Shown: positions 1-10,867 of the stretch, piece after piece | How positions within the stretch are numbered: the stretch's first letter is position 1 | Layout of the letters: every line of letters starts with the position of its first letter | Assembly (NCBI GenBank): GCA_001600055.1 | Contig: BCIV01000011.1 | Span: 620,001 to 684,000 of the forward strand | From: Filobasidium wieringae | Lineage: Eukaryota > Basidiomycota > Tremellomycetes > Filobasidiales > Filobasidiaceae | Direction: 5' to 3' | Length of the DNA stretch: 64,000 nucleotides | Position numbers and translations under genes: made by a program | The notes under the pieces: generated by a model | Database searches by the model: none | What the model saw: the letters and a program-made list of their open reading frames with translations, nothing else | What the model was told of the DNA's origin: nothing

Positions 1-53
1 AATATCTTACAACATAGAGAACCTATACAACGTCCGCATTGCGCTCGGACAGT

Positions 54-1879
54 TCATTCCTTGAACAAAGCGATCATTCCAAGCTCTCGCTGAACCTGCT
101 CGGCAACCGTCATCTTGCCATAATCCTCTTGAGGGCCGAAGCGTCGTTCAGCCTCCTTGACAAGGGAGGGGAGTCCATGGAGTTCGTACTCTGGCGAAAG
201 ATGGTAGAACTGGTATGTGACAAAACTGTGAGTGACTCGATAGCGTTCTAGATCAAAAAGGCACATACGAAAGTGGAAGAGATTCGGATGAGGGGTCTTT
301 CCGGCTTGTTAGTTTGCATCCTCTCGATAGCCTGCAAAGACAGAGGAATGAGTCTCGCTGCGTATAGGTCAAATTAATGAGCATAACGCACCTTCATCGT
401 AGCATCGGTGCAAACGACTTCATGGTATCCAGCTATTGCGTCATGATTATCAGCTTTAGCTACGACTGACTCTATTGAGCTGTCTGGCATGTCTGGCTTA
501 CCTTTGACCAAACCGCCAGAGAACATCTCCAACTGTTTCCCAGCCTGTACAAGTAGACAACCCTGAGGTACTTTGACGGCGATCTTCTTTCCTGAATTTC
601 TCGCCCAAATGTGAAGTCCAGGGTACTTTTAGTCGTCGATAACCGGTGAGCGTTGTCACGTGAGCGATTTAAGGAGAAGCAACTCACTCGGGATCGACCG
701 TGGATGGTCAAGAAGTTCAAATCGGAGTGGAACCTATCAAACGCGAGCGATCAGCTGGATTGCTTTGAAACGTATACACATGTTGTCTAGATTTACCCTG
801 CGAAGATCCTATGTGGAAGGAAGCCATTAGTGTCCGAACCATAGATAACGAGCTATGATAGCGACTCACTCTCCCTCTTTCCCGTACTTTACCAAATCGG
901 TCGCAGTAGGGGCCAAAAGGTGGGATCTGTTAAGACAACGGTTTATAACAGGCTTAGGAGACGGCTGAACTGCTTGAATGTATGACATACCCGTATCGAG
1001 CAGCGTCGGCTACGGTGTTCTTGTCTAGTCCGACTCCTACGGACAGCATTTCTGCTACTCCTTGAACACTGCATCACCATATCGCTCAGCAGACTGTTAT
1101 ATGGCCAGCATGAAGCGCTTGAACTTACGCCTGCTTCATCTTACTACCCCAATCCTCCATCAAGCCCTGCCACTTCCCCTCGAAAGCTTTGGGCACGACA
1201 TTAGGTGCATCGTGCAACAAGAACCCATCTTTGCCCTCCTGACTTTCAGCTGGTCGTTCTTCGGACATCTTCCAGAAGAAACGGCATTTGGGGTCGGCTC
1301 CGGTGATATCGAGTGGTCGTTCGGAGGCGGGAAGCGCGGCGATGATGTCAGTACATTTGGTGACGGACTTGCAAGATGGTTTCTCGGTATCTTCCAAGGT
1401 AGCTCCCTACACAAGGAAAGGGGAATTTAACATCAATTATTTGCTGAGGTAGATGTCAGGAAAGCGCAAGGTACTTACAACCTGGTAACCTAATTCAGGT
1501 CTAAGATCCTCCTCCAAAGCAGATTTAGGCTGAGCGAAATAGTCCTCGAGCATATCGAGGTAAGTCTCGTTGGCACTCTCAGTCGCTCTGGAGTCTCGTA
1601 CGATGAGAGCCCCGGTGAGCTGAATGGCAAGCGAAAGTGCAGTTTTAGTGGAGCCCCCATAAACTGATTCGCTTAGGAACCCACGATCAAGCTTTCAGCA
1701 GCCTATAGGGATGAAGGGGTTAGTGGGCTGTGTATACATCAACAGTCTCTTGCAGCAGATCTCACCTTTTTGCATTCTGCCAATCGTTGTTCTTCAGTAC
1801 TTTTAGGGTTCCTGTAGACATCGAGATCGGCTACTTGGAGAATGCTCATCTCGGATTGTTCAGGGATAGCGACGGGCAT
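54..1879 (-). CDS. 2-oxoglutarate/Fe(II) dioxygenase, clavaminate/isopenicillin synthase-like
   Basis: The spliced minus-strand product belongs to the non-haem Fe(II)/2-oxoglutarate oxygenase superfamily (isopenicillin N synthase fold). The start is the ATG at 1879 (MPVAIPEQSEMSILQ). Later exons read LTGALIVRDSRATES, GATLEDTEKPSC and PNVVPKAFEGKWQGL. The iron site is visible: the facial-triad HxD lies in FHSDLNFLTIHGRS, split by an intron just after it, and the distal His lies in AGYHEVVCTDA, after YPGLHIWARNSGKK. The last exon ends ...VAEQVQRELGMIALFKE. It needs about ten introns. The one before the last exon is uncertain: keeping frame from STFFCHIPVLPSFAR requires an intron of only about 34 nt. 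The substrate cannot be told; fungal members act in secondary metabolism or as orphan oxygenases. The family call is firm, the exact 3' structure is not. Confidence 0.82.
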
Positions 1880-2215
1880 TGTGAGGTGCTTTGGTATTTT
1901 TAAGAAGGCAGAATGCCAGCTGATATGGATGAGACTGTTCTTTAGGATCCTACAAGATCAGGTTGAAGGTATAAGAAGCGATGAAAGATGACTCGACCTT
2001 GATGCTGAATTCCATTGCGGACGATTTCTTGTTCATGTGCGGACTTCGCGCCAAGGACGAATTTGTTGACTTTGTCCGGTCAAACCGGAAGCCGGACTAC
2101 TCCGCTCATTGGATATTCATTGACACGTCACTGATTTTCGTTCTAGCTATCAATCCGACTGGAAATACCAATACCAAGAACGCGGTATAGAAATCACGCT
2201 GGTCCGAACACTTCC
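1880..2215. other. intergenic, no supported gene
   Basis: This lies between the dioxygenase start and the stop of the next minus-strand gene, so it should hold the dioxygenase promoter and the 3' end of the unknown gene. A 69-codon plus-strand frame at 1981-2190 has no recognisable content and is probably chance. Confidence 0.4.
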
Positions 2216-3309
2216 TCAGCCAAGATTCAAGAACTCGTCCCAGGGGTGTTCAATGCTACCATCTTCAATAGAAACGCCGTATTGCTCAAATACTTGAGAG
2301 CTGCCGGTTGACCATTGATCGCAGCCTGAACGTCGTTTTTTGGGCTGATCAGATTGATTATGGCGCGCCAGGTATGATGGGAAACTTACCTCCTAATTCT
2401 GTGCGGTTTATAGGTAAGTGAAATGCATCTACTACTACGCTTCTTTGCTCGGATGATTCCTGAGGGAACATCAGATAGGATCAGAGTCGAGACGAGCGAA
2501 AATCAGTGATTCTCCTCACTTACAGAAGACTCGCTCCCTGGCGTACAGGATGAGGGAGGAGAGATGCCTGACATACAATAGCCAGTTGCGGTACTATCTG
2601 CGAACGTGAATTTGGGGATGGTCAAGTCTGGCCCAAACCCGGACCATTCGGCTTGCATGTCTGGATTAAGATCGTCAGTTTTTCATTCGTTCGCAGCAGT
2701 TAGAAACCTCACCAGTATACCCCATATTTGCCTCGCTGGAAATATCGCCAACCTCCATTGGTAAATACTCAAAGTTGTAGCTCGAGTCCTGATGTAGAAT
2801 ATGTCAACTTCGGAGAGCATCAAGGAAGGGCACTACGCTCATGACGCTCACGATGATCCTTGACTCCTCGAATAAGGCTGGAGAAGTAAAACATCCGTTA
2901 TTCTCGCCGAGCGATTCTAGAGCACGTTTAGAAGGCGTCACTCTACACAAATTCGCTTTGAACAACCGGAGTGCTACGGAGTCATCCAACATCATCCTCT
3001 GAATATGCGTAGGCAAGTCGTCAAAGCTGTCGTAGGCCCTTGCCAACGTGTACCAACCAATGGATATGGGTCCTGCGGAAAGCCCTCTAGGGAGTTTTTC
3101 GGAACGTCCTTCGTAAGGCCCCTCCAGGTCAATCTTCCAAGAGCTCTTCAAACCATCTATTTCGAAGTCCTCAATAGCCACGATGCGTCGAATGTACATA
3201 CAATAATCTATAGTTCAATTGTGATCAAGTCTTTCGGGATCGTTATCCCTCAACGAAACGTCTTACCCTCTCTTATACCTATCTCATACAGATCAGTTAG
3301 GTCAGCCAT
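2216..3309 (-). CDS. unrecognised protein, about 235 aa, multi-exon
   Basis: I do not recognise this protein. Its reality rests on splicing: starting at ATG 3309 (MADLTDLYEIGIRE), canonical GT-AG introns join frames without a stop through DYCMYIRRIVAIEDFEID, GPISIGWYTLARAYDSFD, RIIDSSYNFEYLPMEVGD, DMQAEWSGFGPDLTIPKF, SSEQRSVVVDAFHLPIN and the terminal CDQWSTGSSQVFEQYG...WDEFLNLG, then TGA at 2216-2218. The product is acidic with no signal peptide or membrane segment. The join into the SSEQRS exon is the least certain (exact acceptor not fixed). It is followed downstream on the same strand by the dioxygenase and preceded by two more unknown minus-strand genes. Function unknown. Confidence 0.6.
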
Positions 3310-3708
3310 AGCTACAGCTTGCTAGCTCGAGTTTTGGAGTTCGAACAACAAGAGCAACGTATCAGAGTACATGTGCGTTAAATCGAAGCAAATAATGGCT
3401 CGACACGGATGCCGCGGCATTGATGAAACTCCGAAGATTACGTTCCTTTGATTACCCCTAATCACCAAAATTCGGGAGATGTGTGAATACCAGTGGATCT
3501 CAGTACATCAGCTGCAGCTGACTAGACGTCGCAATGGTCGAGCATGAGGTACAACATTGAAAGGTTCTAGGCGGAGCAGTTGTTGCCTGGATCGTGGTAA
3601 AAGCACTCATAGATGAAACGCATAGCGTGAACATTGGAGCTCGAGCCGCCACCGCCATAGTTTTGTATCGCATACGCATCAACTACGCGATTCCCCGTGC
3701 TAAGACCC
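3310..3708. other. intergenic, no supported gene
   Basis: Between two unknown minus-strand genes. A 60-codon minus-strand frame (3500-3682, Thr/Ser/Cys-rich) could be a chance frame or an extra 3' exon of the upstream gene. I see no splice evidence for it. Confidence 0.35.
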
Positions 3709-4576
3709 TTATGTCTCCCTGGTACTGGCTTGTTGATTCTCTTGACTAAAGAACTTTTCTAATTCGCTTCTCGCCTGGTTGTAAAACTCTGAGTCATCGC
3801 AGGAGATAATTTCCGACTGCAACAAGGATGGGTTCCCCATCGTTTCACTACTGGTTACAGCGCGGTTGGACGTCCACGACTTGCTATCCACGCTGCCACG
3901 TTCGATGAGACATGACCTGAGGGATTCTTCACATAGGATATCATACTGATCTTGGGTAATCTGGCTATCGGTCTCTTGACGAATGAGGCTAGCATTACAT
4001 GCAGATCATCGGTAAATATCTTAAACTGAGGGTTTTGTCGAAGCCTTACTCACAGGTAGCAATCAGCGACACGCCTCACAGCCTAAGGCGGAGCGTCATT
4101 TGTGAAGACCTGCACGAAATCAATCATACCCTACTCACTGCAAGACGACGTCTTCTAAAGGCTGCTTGGCAGTATTTTTCAGGTTGGCCTTCAAGCAACT
4201 CATTTATATGTCGCGGTACGTCGCTGAGCGCTTTGTACAGCTCAGCTAGATGCGACCAGCTGACGTGCGATAAGAGCTTCCCCGATTCAGAAATCAATCT
4301 GAGCTCGTGACTTCGTGACTCTGTTTCTACCTGGACGATTGACCACTTATATTGTACTCCATGGAATCACTGACGATTGGCTTGGACAGCCAATTCTTCA
4401 GGAGGCGATCTGGAACAGTTGTGCTTCAACGATCAGCGATGCCACATCCCTCGCGCTGAATCCACTAACCGCTCTCTTTCATCATATTGGATGCAGGAAG
4501 TCAAAACAAGGAGCCTGTTGTACCGTAATGCCTGGTAAGAGTGCACGTTGACTTTGGCTAAGATTGAATCCTATCG
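3709..4576 (-). CDS. unrecognised multi-exon protein, N-terminus unresolved
   Basis: Coding exons can be joined on the minus strand but the family is not recognised. An exon after a TAG acceptor near 4570 reads PKVNVHSYQALRYNRLL and continues VLTSCIQYDERERLVDSA. Further exons read ARDVASLIVEAQLFQIAS, then RLISESGKLLSHVSWSHLAE, ALSDVPRHINELLEGQPEKY, AVRRVADCYLLIRQETDSQI and EFYNQARSELEKFFSQENQQ before TAA at 3709-3711. The last three joins keep frame with good splice sites; the middle is less certain. The helical leucine-rich middle part loosely resembles the C-terminal regulatory region of fungal zinc-cluster factors, but no Zn2Cys6 motif is visible, so I do not assert that. The start codon must lie upstream of 4576, possibly near 4820 or beyond. 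Confidence 0.5.
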
Positions 4577-5314
4577 AGGAACTTTTAGTCAGGCCTCGAG
4601 ATGTTTGAAAGGATGTCATGACTTCACTAGGAGAGGTGCCGAGGGAACTATTTGAGGACTTTCGGGTCGTTTTTTGTCTTCATACAGGACTTTCTAGTTA
4701 AGAAGGATCCATCGTTGACCGTTCATCTATCAGGATTCTCGGAAAATACGTGACAGTCGGTGATTTGATAAGACTCGGGGCTTGAAGTACTGGTACCAGC
4801 TTGAAGAGTCGCTTGCATGGGGGGGGGGGTGAAGTCGATATACCTTTATTGCCTTGAGATTGATCACTCAGGTCAGGTTCGCGTCAAAGGAATCAGAAGC
4901 AATACGTATGGCAAACATCAGTCGTGGAATAACGACGGTGCGGGGCCTAATGTGCATTGTTTTCTTTATAGGCTACATGTGAGTGTTAGCAATGAGTAGC
5001 ATCACAATTAGGTGGAACATCGTTACTAGCCTACCTATGACGAAAGACACATCTCGGATACTGGAGATTGACTTGGCAGAGCAGTAAGGCTATACACATC
5101 AAGCGTGTTAGCTTAGGTCGAAATTTACCATTATAGATATTGGTCAAGAGCTGTTGGAATGAATGTACAATTCACCAATGGCACAGACTGTTTGGGTCTC
5201 TAATCGAGCTTGAATCCCCTTACGTTCTACCGTCTCGAGTCATCCCATACAGATCCTCATGAGAGACTTCGTAAAAACAATCAGCGGCACTACCAAAGAC
5301 TGTTTATCTATGGG
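4577..5314. other. unassigned stretch, possible upstream exons
   Basis: It probably contains the 5' exon(s) and promoter of the minus-strand gene at 3709-4576. A stop-free minus-strand run near 4700-4810 reads KRLFKLVPVLQAPSLIKS, and could be such an exon. A run of ten G (plus strand, about 4819-4828) sits beside it. No complete gene can be supported. Confidence 0.35.
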
Positions 5315-6558
5315 TCAGCTTATAGTGGTCGCGCATTCCTCTAGATGGAGCATACTCAGTGAACTTGCATGCATTGCGGATACTGGTGCTGCGGGTTGAG
5401 AGTAAATGGTGTCGAACAGCGAGGGATCAATATATCTGGGACTATGGCTAAGCCCGATTTTGAAAGAACCAAGGTAAGCTCCCCACCAGCTTCTTGGCGA
5501 TTGTCAACTCACCTAGTATAAGGACAAGTATGCTCAGAGATCCTTTCATTGTTGTAATAATCCATAGAACCATACGGAGAATACGAAGACAAGTCTGTGA
5601 GGCCTTGACCGATTGTATTGCTTTTGTAGTCCGCCCAATCTAGCCCAGGGACCGAAACTTCCGCTACAGTCAAATTACATCAGCTTTACGACGGGGTTTC
5701 ACGAACAGCTGGCGCACGCTGATTTGTCCCGAACGATTTGTCTGGTAACAGCGTCATGCGGTCTAGCTTGGACCTCTCCGCCGAGATCTATTTATCAGTC
5801 CCGCTCAGACTGCAATCTGGAATTCCGAGGTTTGTCGATTAGGTTTCCGTACGTACCGCATGCTCCGGTTTTGCGTGGCTGTTTCTTTGCGCCGATCTGA
5901 AAGCGTTATCCAGCAGCCCTTGCTGGTGTTTCTCCTTTCTGCCGATCATTAGCCTCATGGGATGGTCGTTGCTACACTCTTTCGAGCCAAAGGGAGAGAG
6001 CGGCGCGACAGTCTTCAAATAATAGCCTGCGTGTATCTCCCCCTCGCGTTTCAGGACGAAGTACCACTTCGAATGAGCGCCGTCGATGTAGGCGATGTCC
6101 CAATCATAACTCAATGAGTCGATAGAAACCTCTCCGCTATTGATCCATTCTGCAAATTGTTCGTAAGGTACAGGGTCACCTTGCCAAGCGAAATTTAGTC
6201 GAGTACTACCACCGGCGTCAAAGAGATGACTTACTTATTTTGCCGCCGTCCATTCTGCAATGAAGTAGTAACCAAGTAAGCGAGGTGATACAACACCATC
6301 CATCAATCGTTATCTTATACATACGCTTACCTTTTATCTATATATACCTGCCTGATAATCTTCCTGAAACTACCAGCGTACTCTCCTTTCAAGCTCTTGA
6401 CCTCGCTTGCGACATCACGGCAGTGAACAGTCAGGCGTCTAGTGCCTCCTTGGGCTGAACAGTTTCGGCTGCACACATATCTAAGGCATCTCTTGACCGT
6501 ATTGTCTTCACTTTTCGACTCGAAGTAACTGGTAGATCGGATGCCGACACCTGCTCAT
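5315..6558 (-). CDS. unrecognised protein, about 290 aa or more, multi-exon
   Basis: Unrecognised, but a convincing spliced gene. In order, minus-strand exons read IRSTSYFESKSEDNTVKR, CLRYVCSRNCSAQGGTRR, SLKGEYAGSFRKIIRQ, TRLNFAWQGDPVPYEQFA, EWINSGEVSIDSLSYDWD, AHSKWYFVLKREGEIHAGYY, PEVSVPGLDWADYKSN, SSYSPYGSMDYYNNERIS and SHSPRYIDPSLFDTIYSQ, ending ...LEECATTIS with TGA at 5315-5317. Four introns have GT-AG ends and conserve phase. The Cys-containing N-terminal part and the aromatic-rich middle suggest a folded domain; the last about 80 residues look disordered. No signal peptide or membrane segment. The start is not settled: an ATG at 6558 is out of frame with the first supported exon, so an upstream exon is likely. 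Function unknown. Confidence 0.55.
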
Positions 6559-7646
6559 GATGAAACTTGCAGCAGACGGAAGCTTCTAGCGATATTCCCA
6601 GAGTGACTCGTCACGTGACAGAGAGTGTGACCTGCTTCCGCTCGTTCGGTCGACTACAAAATTCAACAAGCGAACTCTCTCAATCACTCCTCTCCACTTT
6701 GCCGTTGTCCTCTTCTCAACCGATCACTCGCCCTCACATCTCTATCCAGCTCCTTACCTGGATAGAAACCGAGGACGCATCTCCCACCTTTCATCGCTCT
6801 CCCTTGGGAATCAGCCTGGAGGGTCGGGCAAGATGGACGAGCTGATTGGAGATTTTGAGAGGATTTCCTCGTATCAGCTTTCGCTGGCAGCTTGAGCCCC
6901 TGGGCAATGAAGGTAGTTCAGATAGTGGCTAGATGTACATTTCTTCTGCTTGATACAATTTGATATCGTTCCTTGTCGACTATTTTGCGACATGGGCCCC
7001 GAGCCTATAGAAAATCGAGCGTTTGTAGGTAGCCTTGGTCCAACCTCTGTTGTTTTGGTCGGAATAGATCCCGGTCTCCCAATTGTGCGTCTTCTGGGTG
7101 ATTGCGGTAGCAGTCTCGTTCAAAAACGTGCCAAGGAGAGGGTTCAGATAACGCTCGTTCGCCCGAACGTTCGAGCAAAAAGTCAGAAGATATCGGATAT
7201 GCACGGCTGATATGGTCTGCTTTTGTACATTTTGACACGGTTTTACTCGGTCCTATGCTCTGCCTTGAGCCATATTCGACTCCCGGCACCCACGGCCCGG
7301 TCATGCTTCTCATGGAGGTTGTATTGATATCCGTTTGACGGTCCTGAACGCAGAGAATGTAGGGCCCTTGGATGCCTCGAAGGATACCGTTCAGAGCAGC
7401 GTTGCGTGAGAAAGAGAAGGAAGCATGTTGCTGGCGTCATAGAATCTTCGTTTAGGCGCGCGACCCGCTCTGTGGCCGGACCAACGAATCACCTCAGCAT
7501 CTCACATCATCCATTCAAAAACCCTAGACCCTACTTGCTCTGATTGTATTCTGTCTTTGCTTCTGTTTGAAACATACATTCAATCAGTCTTTGACTACCC
7601 CCTGACTTTTCAACAAACCACACAAAACTAAATCAAACAAAGAAAA
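6559..7646. other. long intergenic region upstream of FBA1
   Basis: It separates a minus-strand unknown gene from the plus-strand aldolase, so it should carry both promoters. The last about 100 bases before the aldolase ATG are pyrimidine- and AAC-rich, typical of a strongly expressed fungal leader. A TCACGTGA box lies at about 6611-6618. A short frame from ATG 6833 (MDELIGDFERISSYQLSLAA, stop) and an 86-codon plus frame at 6950-7210 have no recognisable features and are not called as genes. Confidence 0.45.
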
Positions 7647-9416
7647 ATGGGTGCTCTTGATGTCGTCCCCGTAAGTTTGACCCGAACTGCCGTCCAAGGA
7701 ATTCACCTCATCGACCTCAATTCGTTGCTGGCGATCAGGCTGGTGTCCTTTCTGGTGAGCAGACCAGGAAGTTGTTCGAGCACGCTCGTGAGAACAAGGT
7801 AAGTTCTACCGCAAAGTGAGGACTATACTATTTGGACCAGTGCTGATTGGTTGTCCGCAATAATCAATAGTACGCTATCCCTGTAAGTTGAATGGCTGAG
7901 GTACTGGTTAGAGGAATGTGTGTCTTACTAGTGGCTCCGGACTTGTCTACCGTTTTTACAACTTGCTAGGCTATCGTGAGTGATGGTTACCAGAGATAAC
8001 GCTCGAACACATTCTGATCAAACACTTGTTCTTATAGAACGTCACCTCTTCCTCCACCGCCAACGCCGCTTTGGAGGCCGCTCGTGATGTAAACTCTCCC
8101 ATCATCCTCCAGGTATCTCAGGGAGGAGCTGCCTTCTGGGCCGGAAAGGGAATCAAGAACGACGCTGACAAGCAGCAGGCCTCCGTCGCTGGAGCCATCG
8201 CCGCTGCCGCTTTCGTCAGGGCCGTTGCTCCTGCTTACGGAATCCCCGTCGTCATGCACTCTGACCACTGTGCCAAGAAGTTGTTGCCTTGGTTCGATGG
8301 AATGTTGGACGCCGATGAGGCTTACTTCAAGGAGCACGGTGTTCCCCTCTTCTCGTGAGTCTCGTCGACTGTGCTTTGGGGAATGCCATGAGCTCATCAT
8401 ACGATTTACCACAGCTCCCACATGTTGGACTTGTCCGAGGAGTCCAAGGAGGAGAACATTGAGACCTGTGTCAAGTACTTCAAGCGTATGGCCAAGATGA
8501 ACCAGTGGCTCGAGATGGAGATCGGTATCACCGGAGGAGAGGAGGACGGTGTTGACAACTCCAACGTCGACAACGCTAGCTTGTACACTCAGCCCGAGGA
8601 CATCTTCGACGTCTACAAGGCTTTCGCCGAGGTTTCCCCCAACTTCTCCATCGCTGCCGCTTTCGGTAACGTTCACGGAGTCTACAAGGTAAGCCTGAGA
8701 GCTGGTACGATATCTACTGATACGACGCTGAGCGGATCACGACCTTACAGCCCGGTAACGTCGTTCTCCGACCCGAGATCTTGGGCAAGCACCAGGAGTA
8801 CGCTGCCGAGCAGCTCAAGAACGGAGACCAGAAGCCTTTGTTCCTTGTCTTCCACGGAGGATCCGGATCTACTGAGAAGGAGATCCAGGAAGCCGTCTCC
8901 AACGGAGTCGTCAAGATGAACGTCGGTAAGTTGTCATCATCTTTCTCTTCTGACTTTACGATTTGCTAACAATCCCTCGCCTCCCAGACACTGATGCCCA
9001 GTGGTAAGTTGCCGACATCTTTTTCTTCTCTTCTTATGTTCTTCGTCATCGTGCTAACATCTTCTCGACTCTCAGGGCTTATCTTGAAGGTATTAGGAAC
9101 TTCATTACCAAGAACATCGACTACTTGAAGACCCAAGTCGTAAGTGAAATTTTCTCCTCTCTTTACATCTTAACCTCCCGCTTCTTAGCACTAATTCCAT
9201 ATGTTTTTTCTCGCAGGGAAACCCTGACGGAGCTGACAAGCCCAACAAGAAGAAGTGAGTTTGGCTGTTTGCAACATGTTCTGCTTGCAAGATCGACTCA
9301 CACAATTTTCGTCTTTTAGGTATGACCCTCGAGTTTGGGTCAGAGAGTCCGAGCTTACCATGCGAGACCGAGTCAAGCAGGCCTGCAAGGACCTCAACAA
9401 CGTCGACAGGCTTTAA
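7647..9416 (+). CDS. FBA1: fructose-bisphosphate aldolase, class II (zinc-dependent)
   Basis: Cytosolic glycolytic/gluconeogenic aldolase splitting fructose 1,6-bisphosphate into dihydroxyacetone phosphate and glyceraldehyde 3-phosphate. About 360 residues, the usual class II length. The zinc-binding HSDHC motif, the ITGGEEDGVDN segment, the GNVHGVYK His ligand and the phosphate-binding HGGSGS loop are all present. Start MGALDVVP at 7647; end ...ACKDLNNVDRL, TAA at 9414-9416. It is split by nine or so introns, with exons of only 12 nt (7871-7882, YAIP) and 6 nt (7970-7975, Ala-Ile) needed to build the conserved YAIPAINVTSSS. The leader is A/C-rich, fitting high expression. Confidence 0.96.
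7970..7975 (+). other. 6-nt micro-exon of FBA1
   Basis: Hexamer GCTATC flanked by TAG acceptor (7967-7969) and GTGAGT donor (7976-7981). It encodes Ala-Ile, exactly the residues required between YAIP and NVTSSS in class II aldolases. Confidence 0.85.
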
Positions 9417-9809
9417 AGCGAGTTGCTGTATCGTAGTAATGCGTCATGAATGAGTAATTGACAAATCGAAGATAGAATCATGCAGTTATTTCCCTCTTAA
9501 ATCACTGCATTCGGTAGAGTACTGTCACATCCTTTACGCATCTTCGCGATTGATACTGCCAGCTGCCAGCTGCCAGAGTTGCTGCTCGAGTCTTTTTTGA
9601 ATGAGAATCGGAACGTGGATGGAACAGTACGCGTTACTACATCTCTTATACCTCAAAGCGAGGACCTATAGCGATCGGGAGCCACATCTTCCACTTTCGA
9701 GAAGGCCATTCTGGTACGATGTAACATTATAGGTTGGTCTGATATTACCTGGTCCAGAAGACAGTGAGCTTTCGACCAGCGTCGAGTGTTCGCCAGATTT
9801 AGGCCTACA
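9417..9809. other. intergenic, convergent 3' ends
   Basis: 3' flanks of FBA1 (+) and of the small minus-strand gene. It includes a short GCTGCCA repeat (CTGCCAGCTGCCAGCTGCCAG, about 9557-9578). A 72-codon minus frame at 9653-9871 overlaps the end of the next gene and is probably untranslated. Confidence 0.4.
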
Positions 9810-10277
9810 TCATGATTGATCTCCTTGTTCACGTGAAACCGCAATTCTCCTGCCGTCTTCTCCCTCCTCAATCACGATTCCCGCTGCAGTCGCCCGATCT
9901 GCTAATTCTTGACCGGTCATGGAGCTATCGCCTAATCCTCGAGAGACTGCCTGCTCGTATAATAGTTGCCAATCAGGTTTCTGCAATCCCACTTCAGTCG
10001 CAAGATCCACGTCGGTCACTAGATCATACCAGTCTGGCCGGTCGAACCGGATGGTGATGACGCAGTCCGAGTTGGCTGCCCCTGCAGTATATTGAATGGA
10101 TTCAAGGACTGCTCCAGCTCGCTGAAAGTTCCGTAGTATGGTATTGATCATGGGAAACATCTGGCTCATCTCGTTGGGTCCATCCGCGATTTGATCGACA
10201 TCGATCTCCTCCGATTCCGAACTATTATAAACGATGATCTGGGGGAGCTCAGCCGTGTCTAGATGGGATTCGCTCAT
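9810..10277 (-). CDS. unrecognised acidic protein, 155 aa, intronless
   Basis: An uninterrupted frame from ATG 10277 (MSESHLDTAELPQIIVYN) to the stop at 9810. The product is acidic at the N-terminus (SSESEEIDVDQIADG), with a mixed middle (SDCVITIRFDRPDWYDLVTD) and a Glu/Gly-rich end. It has no signal peptide or membrane segment and I do not recognise a family. It is unusual here in lacking introns. Its upstream region has one ACGCGT at 10414-10419, which may be chance. It could be a lineage-specific gene. The codon pattern is consistent with coding, and no better frame overlaps it. Confidence 0.55.
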   Translation of the reverse strand: MSESHLDTAELPQIIVYNSSESEEIDVDQIADGPNEMSQMFPMINTILRNFQRAGAVLESIQYTAGAANSDCVITIRFDRPDWYDLVTDVDLATEVGLQKPDWQLLYEQAVSRGLGDSSMTGQELADRATAAGIVIEEGEDGRRIAVSREQGDQS

Positions 10278-10867
10278 ACTGTTGGAAAAGCTGCTTAGGA
10301 CGAGATCGGCAGGACAAGGAATTGACTGTATATATATATCACCATCTTATTACACCACAGATCCCACAGATTCACTAAAAGCTGATTCGACTGATTAGAT
10401 ATTGCTCCAGGCGACGCGTATAGTTATATATTAGTACTGGGTCGCTGACTCAGGTGAAGCGAATCTATATCGTAACGTTGTATCTACGTTGCAGTACTCA
10501 ACGGCACACTACAGAGTCGATGTTCAGTATCTAATCCACTAACTACGATTCATTTTGGTCGCTTTGAAACCTCGAAACCGCTAAAAGCGGAAGCTTTCAT
10601 AGCGGAAGGTATACGTTACATCTCGCGGCCGACATTTGCATATACTTTCTAGCTAGTACGTTAGGACAAGGAGTCGTTGCTTGATACCTCGACTCGAAAC
10701 GAACGTTGGACCGAGGACCCTTGAGCAATTGACCGACCTGATATTGGGTCTTCACCGTGATACAATATTCAAGACAAGACTAAAATAAGATTGATGTACA
10801 CACACATATGACATTCCTAACTGCTGCAATCTCATGAATATTAAATCCTACCCAACGTACTTGCGTA
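10278..10867. other. AT-richer intergenic region
   Basis: Promoter of the small minus-strand gene and 3' flank of the FAD monooxygenase. It contains TATATATATAT near 10330 and a single ACGCGT at 10414-10419. No gene can be supported. Confidence 0.4.

Noticed and set aside
8032..8676. 214-codon minus-strand frame over FBA1
   Set aside because: Antisense shadow of the aldolase, which has all class II motifs on the plus strand.
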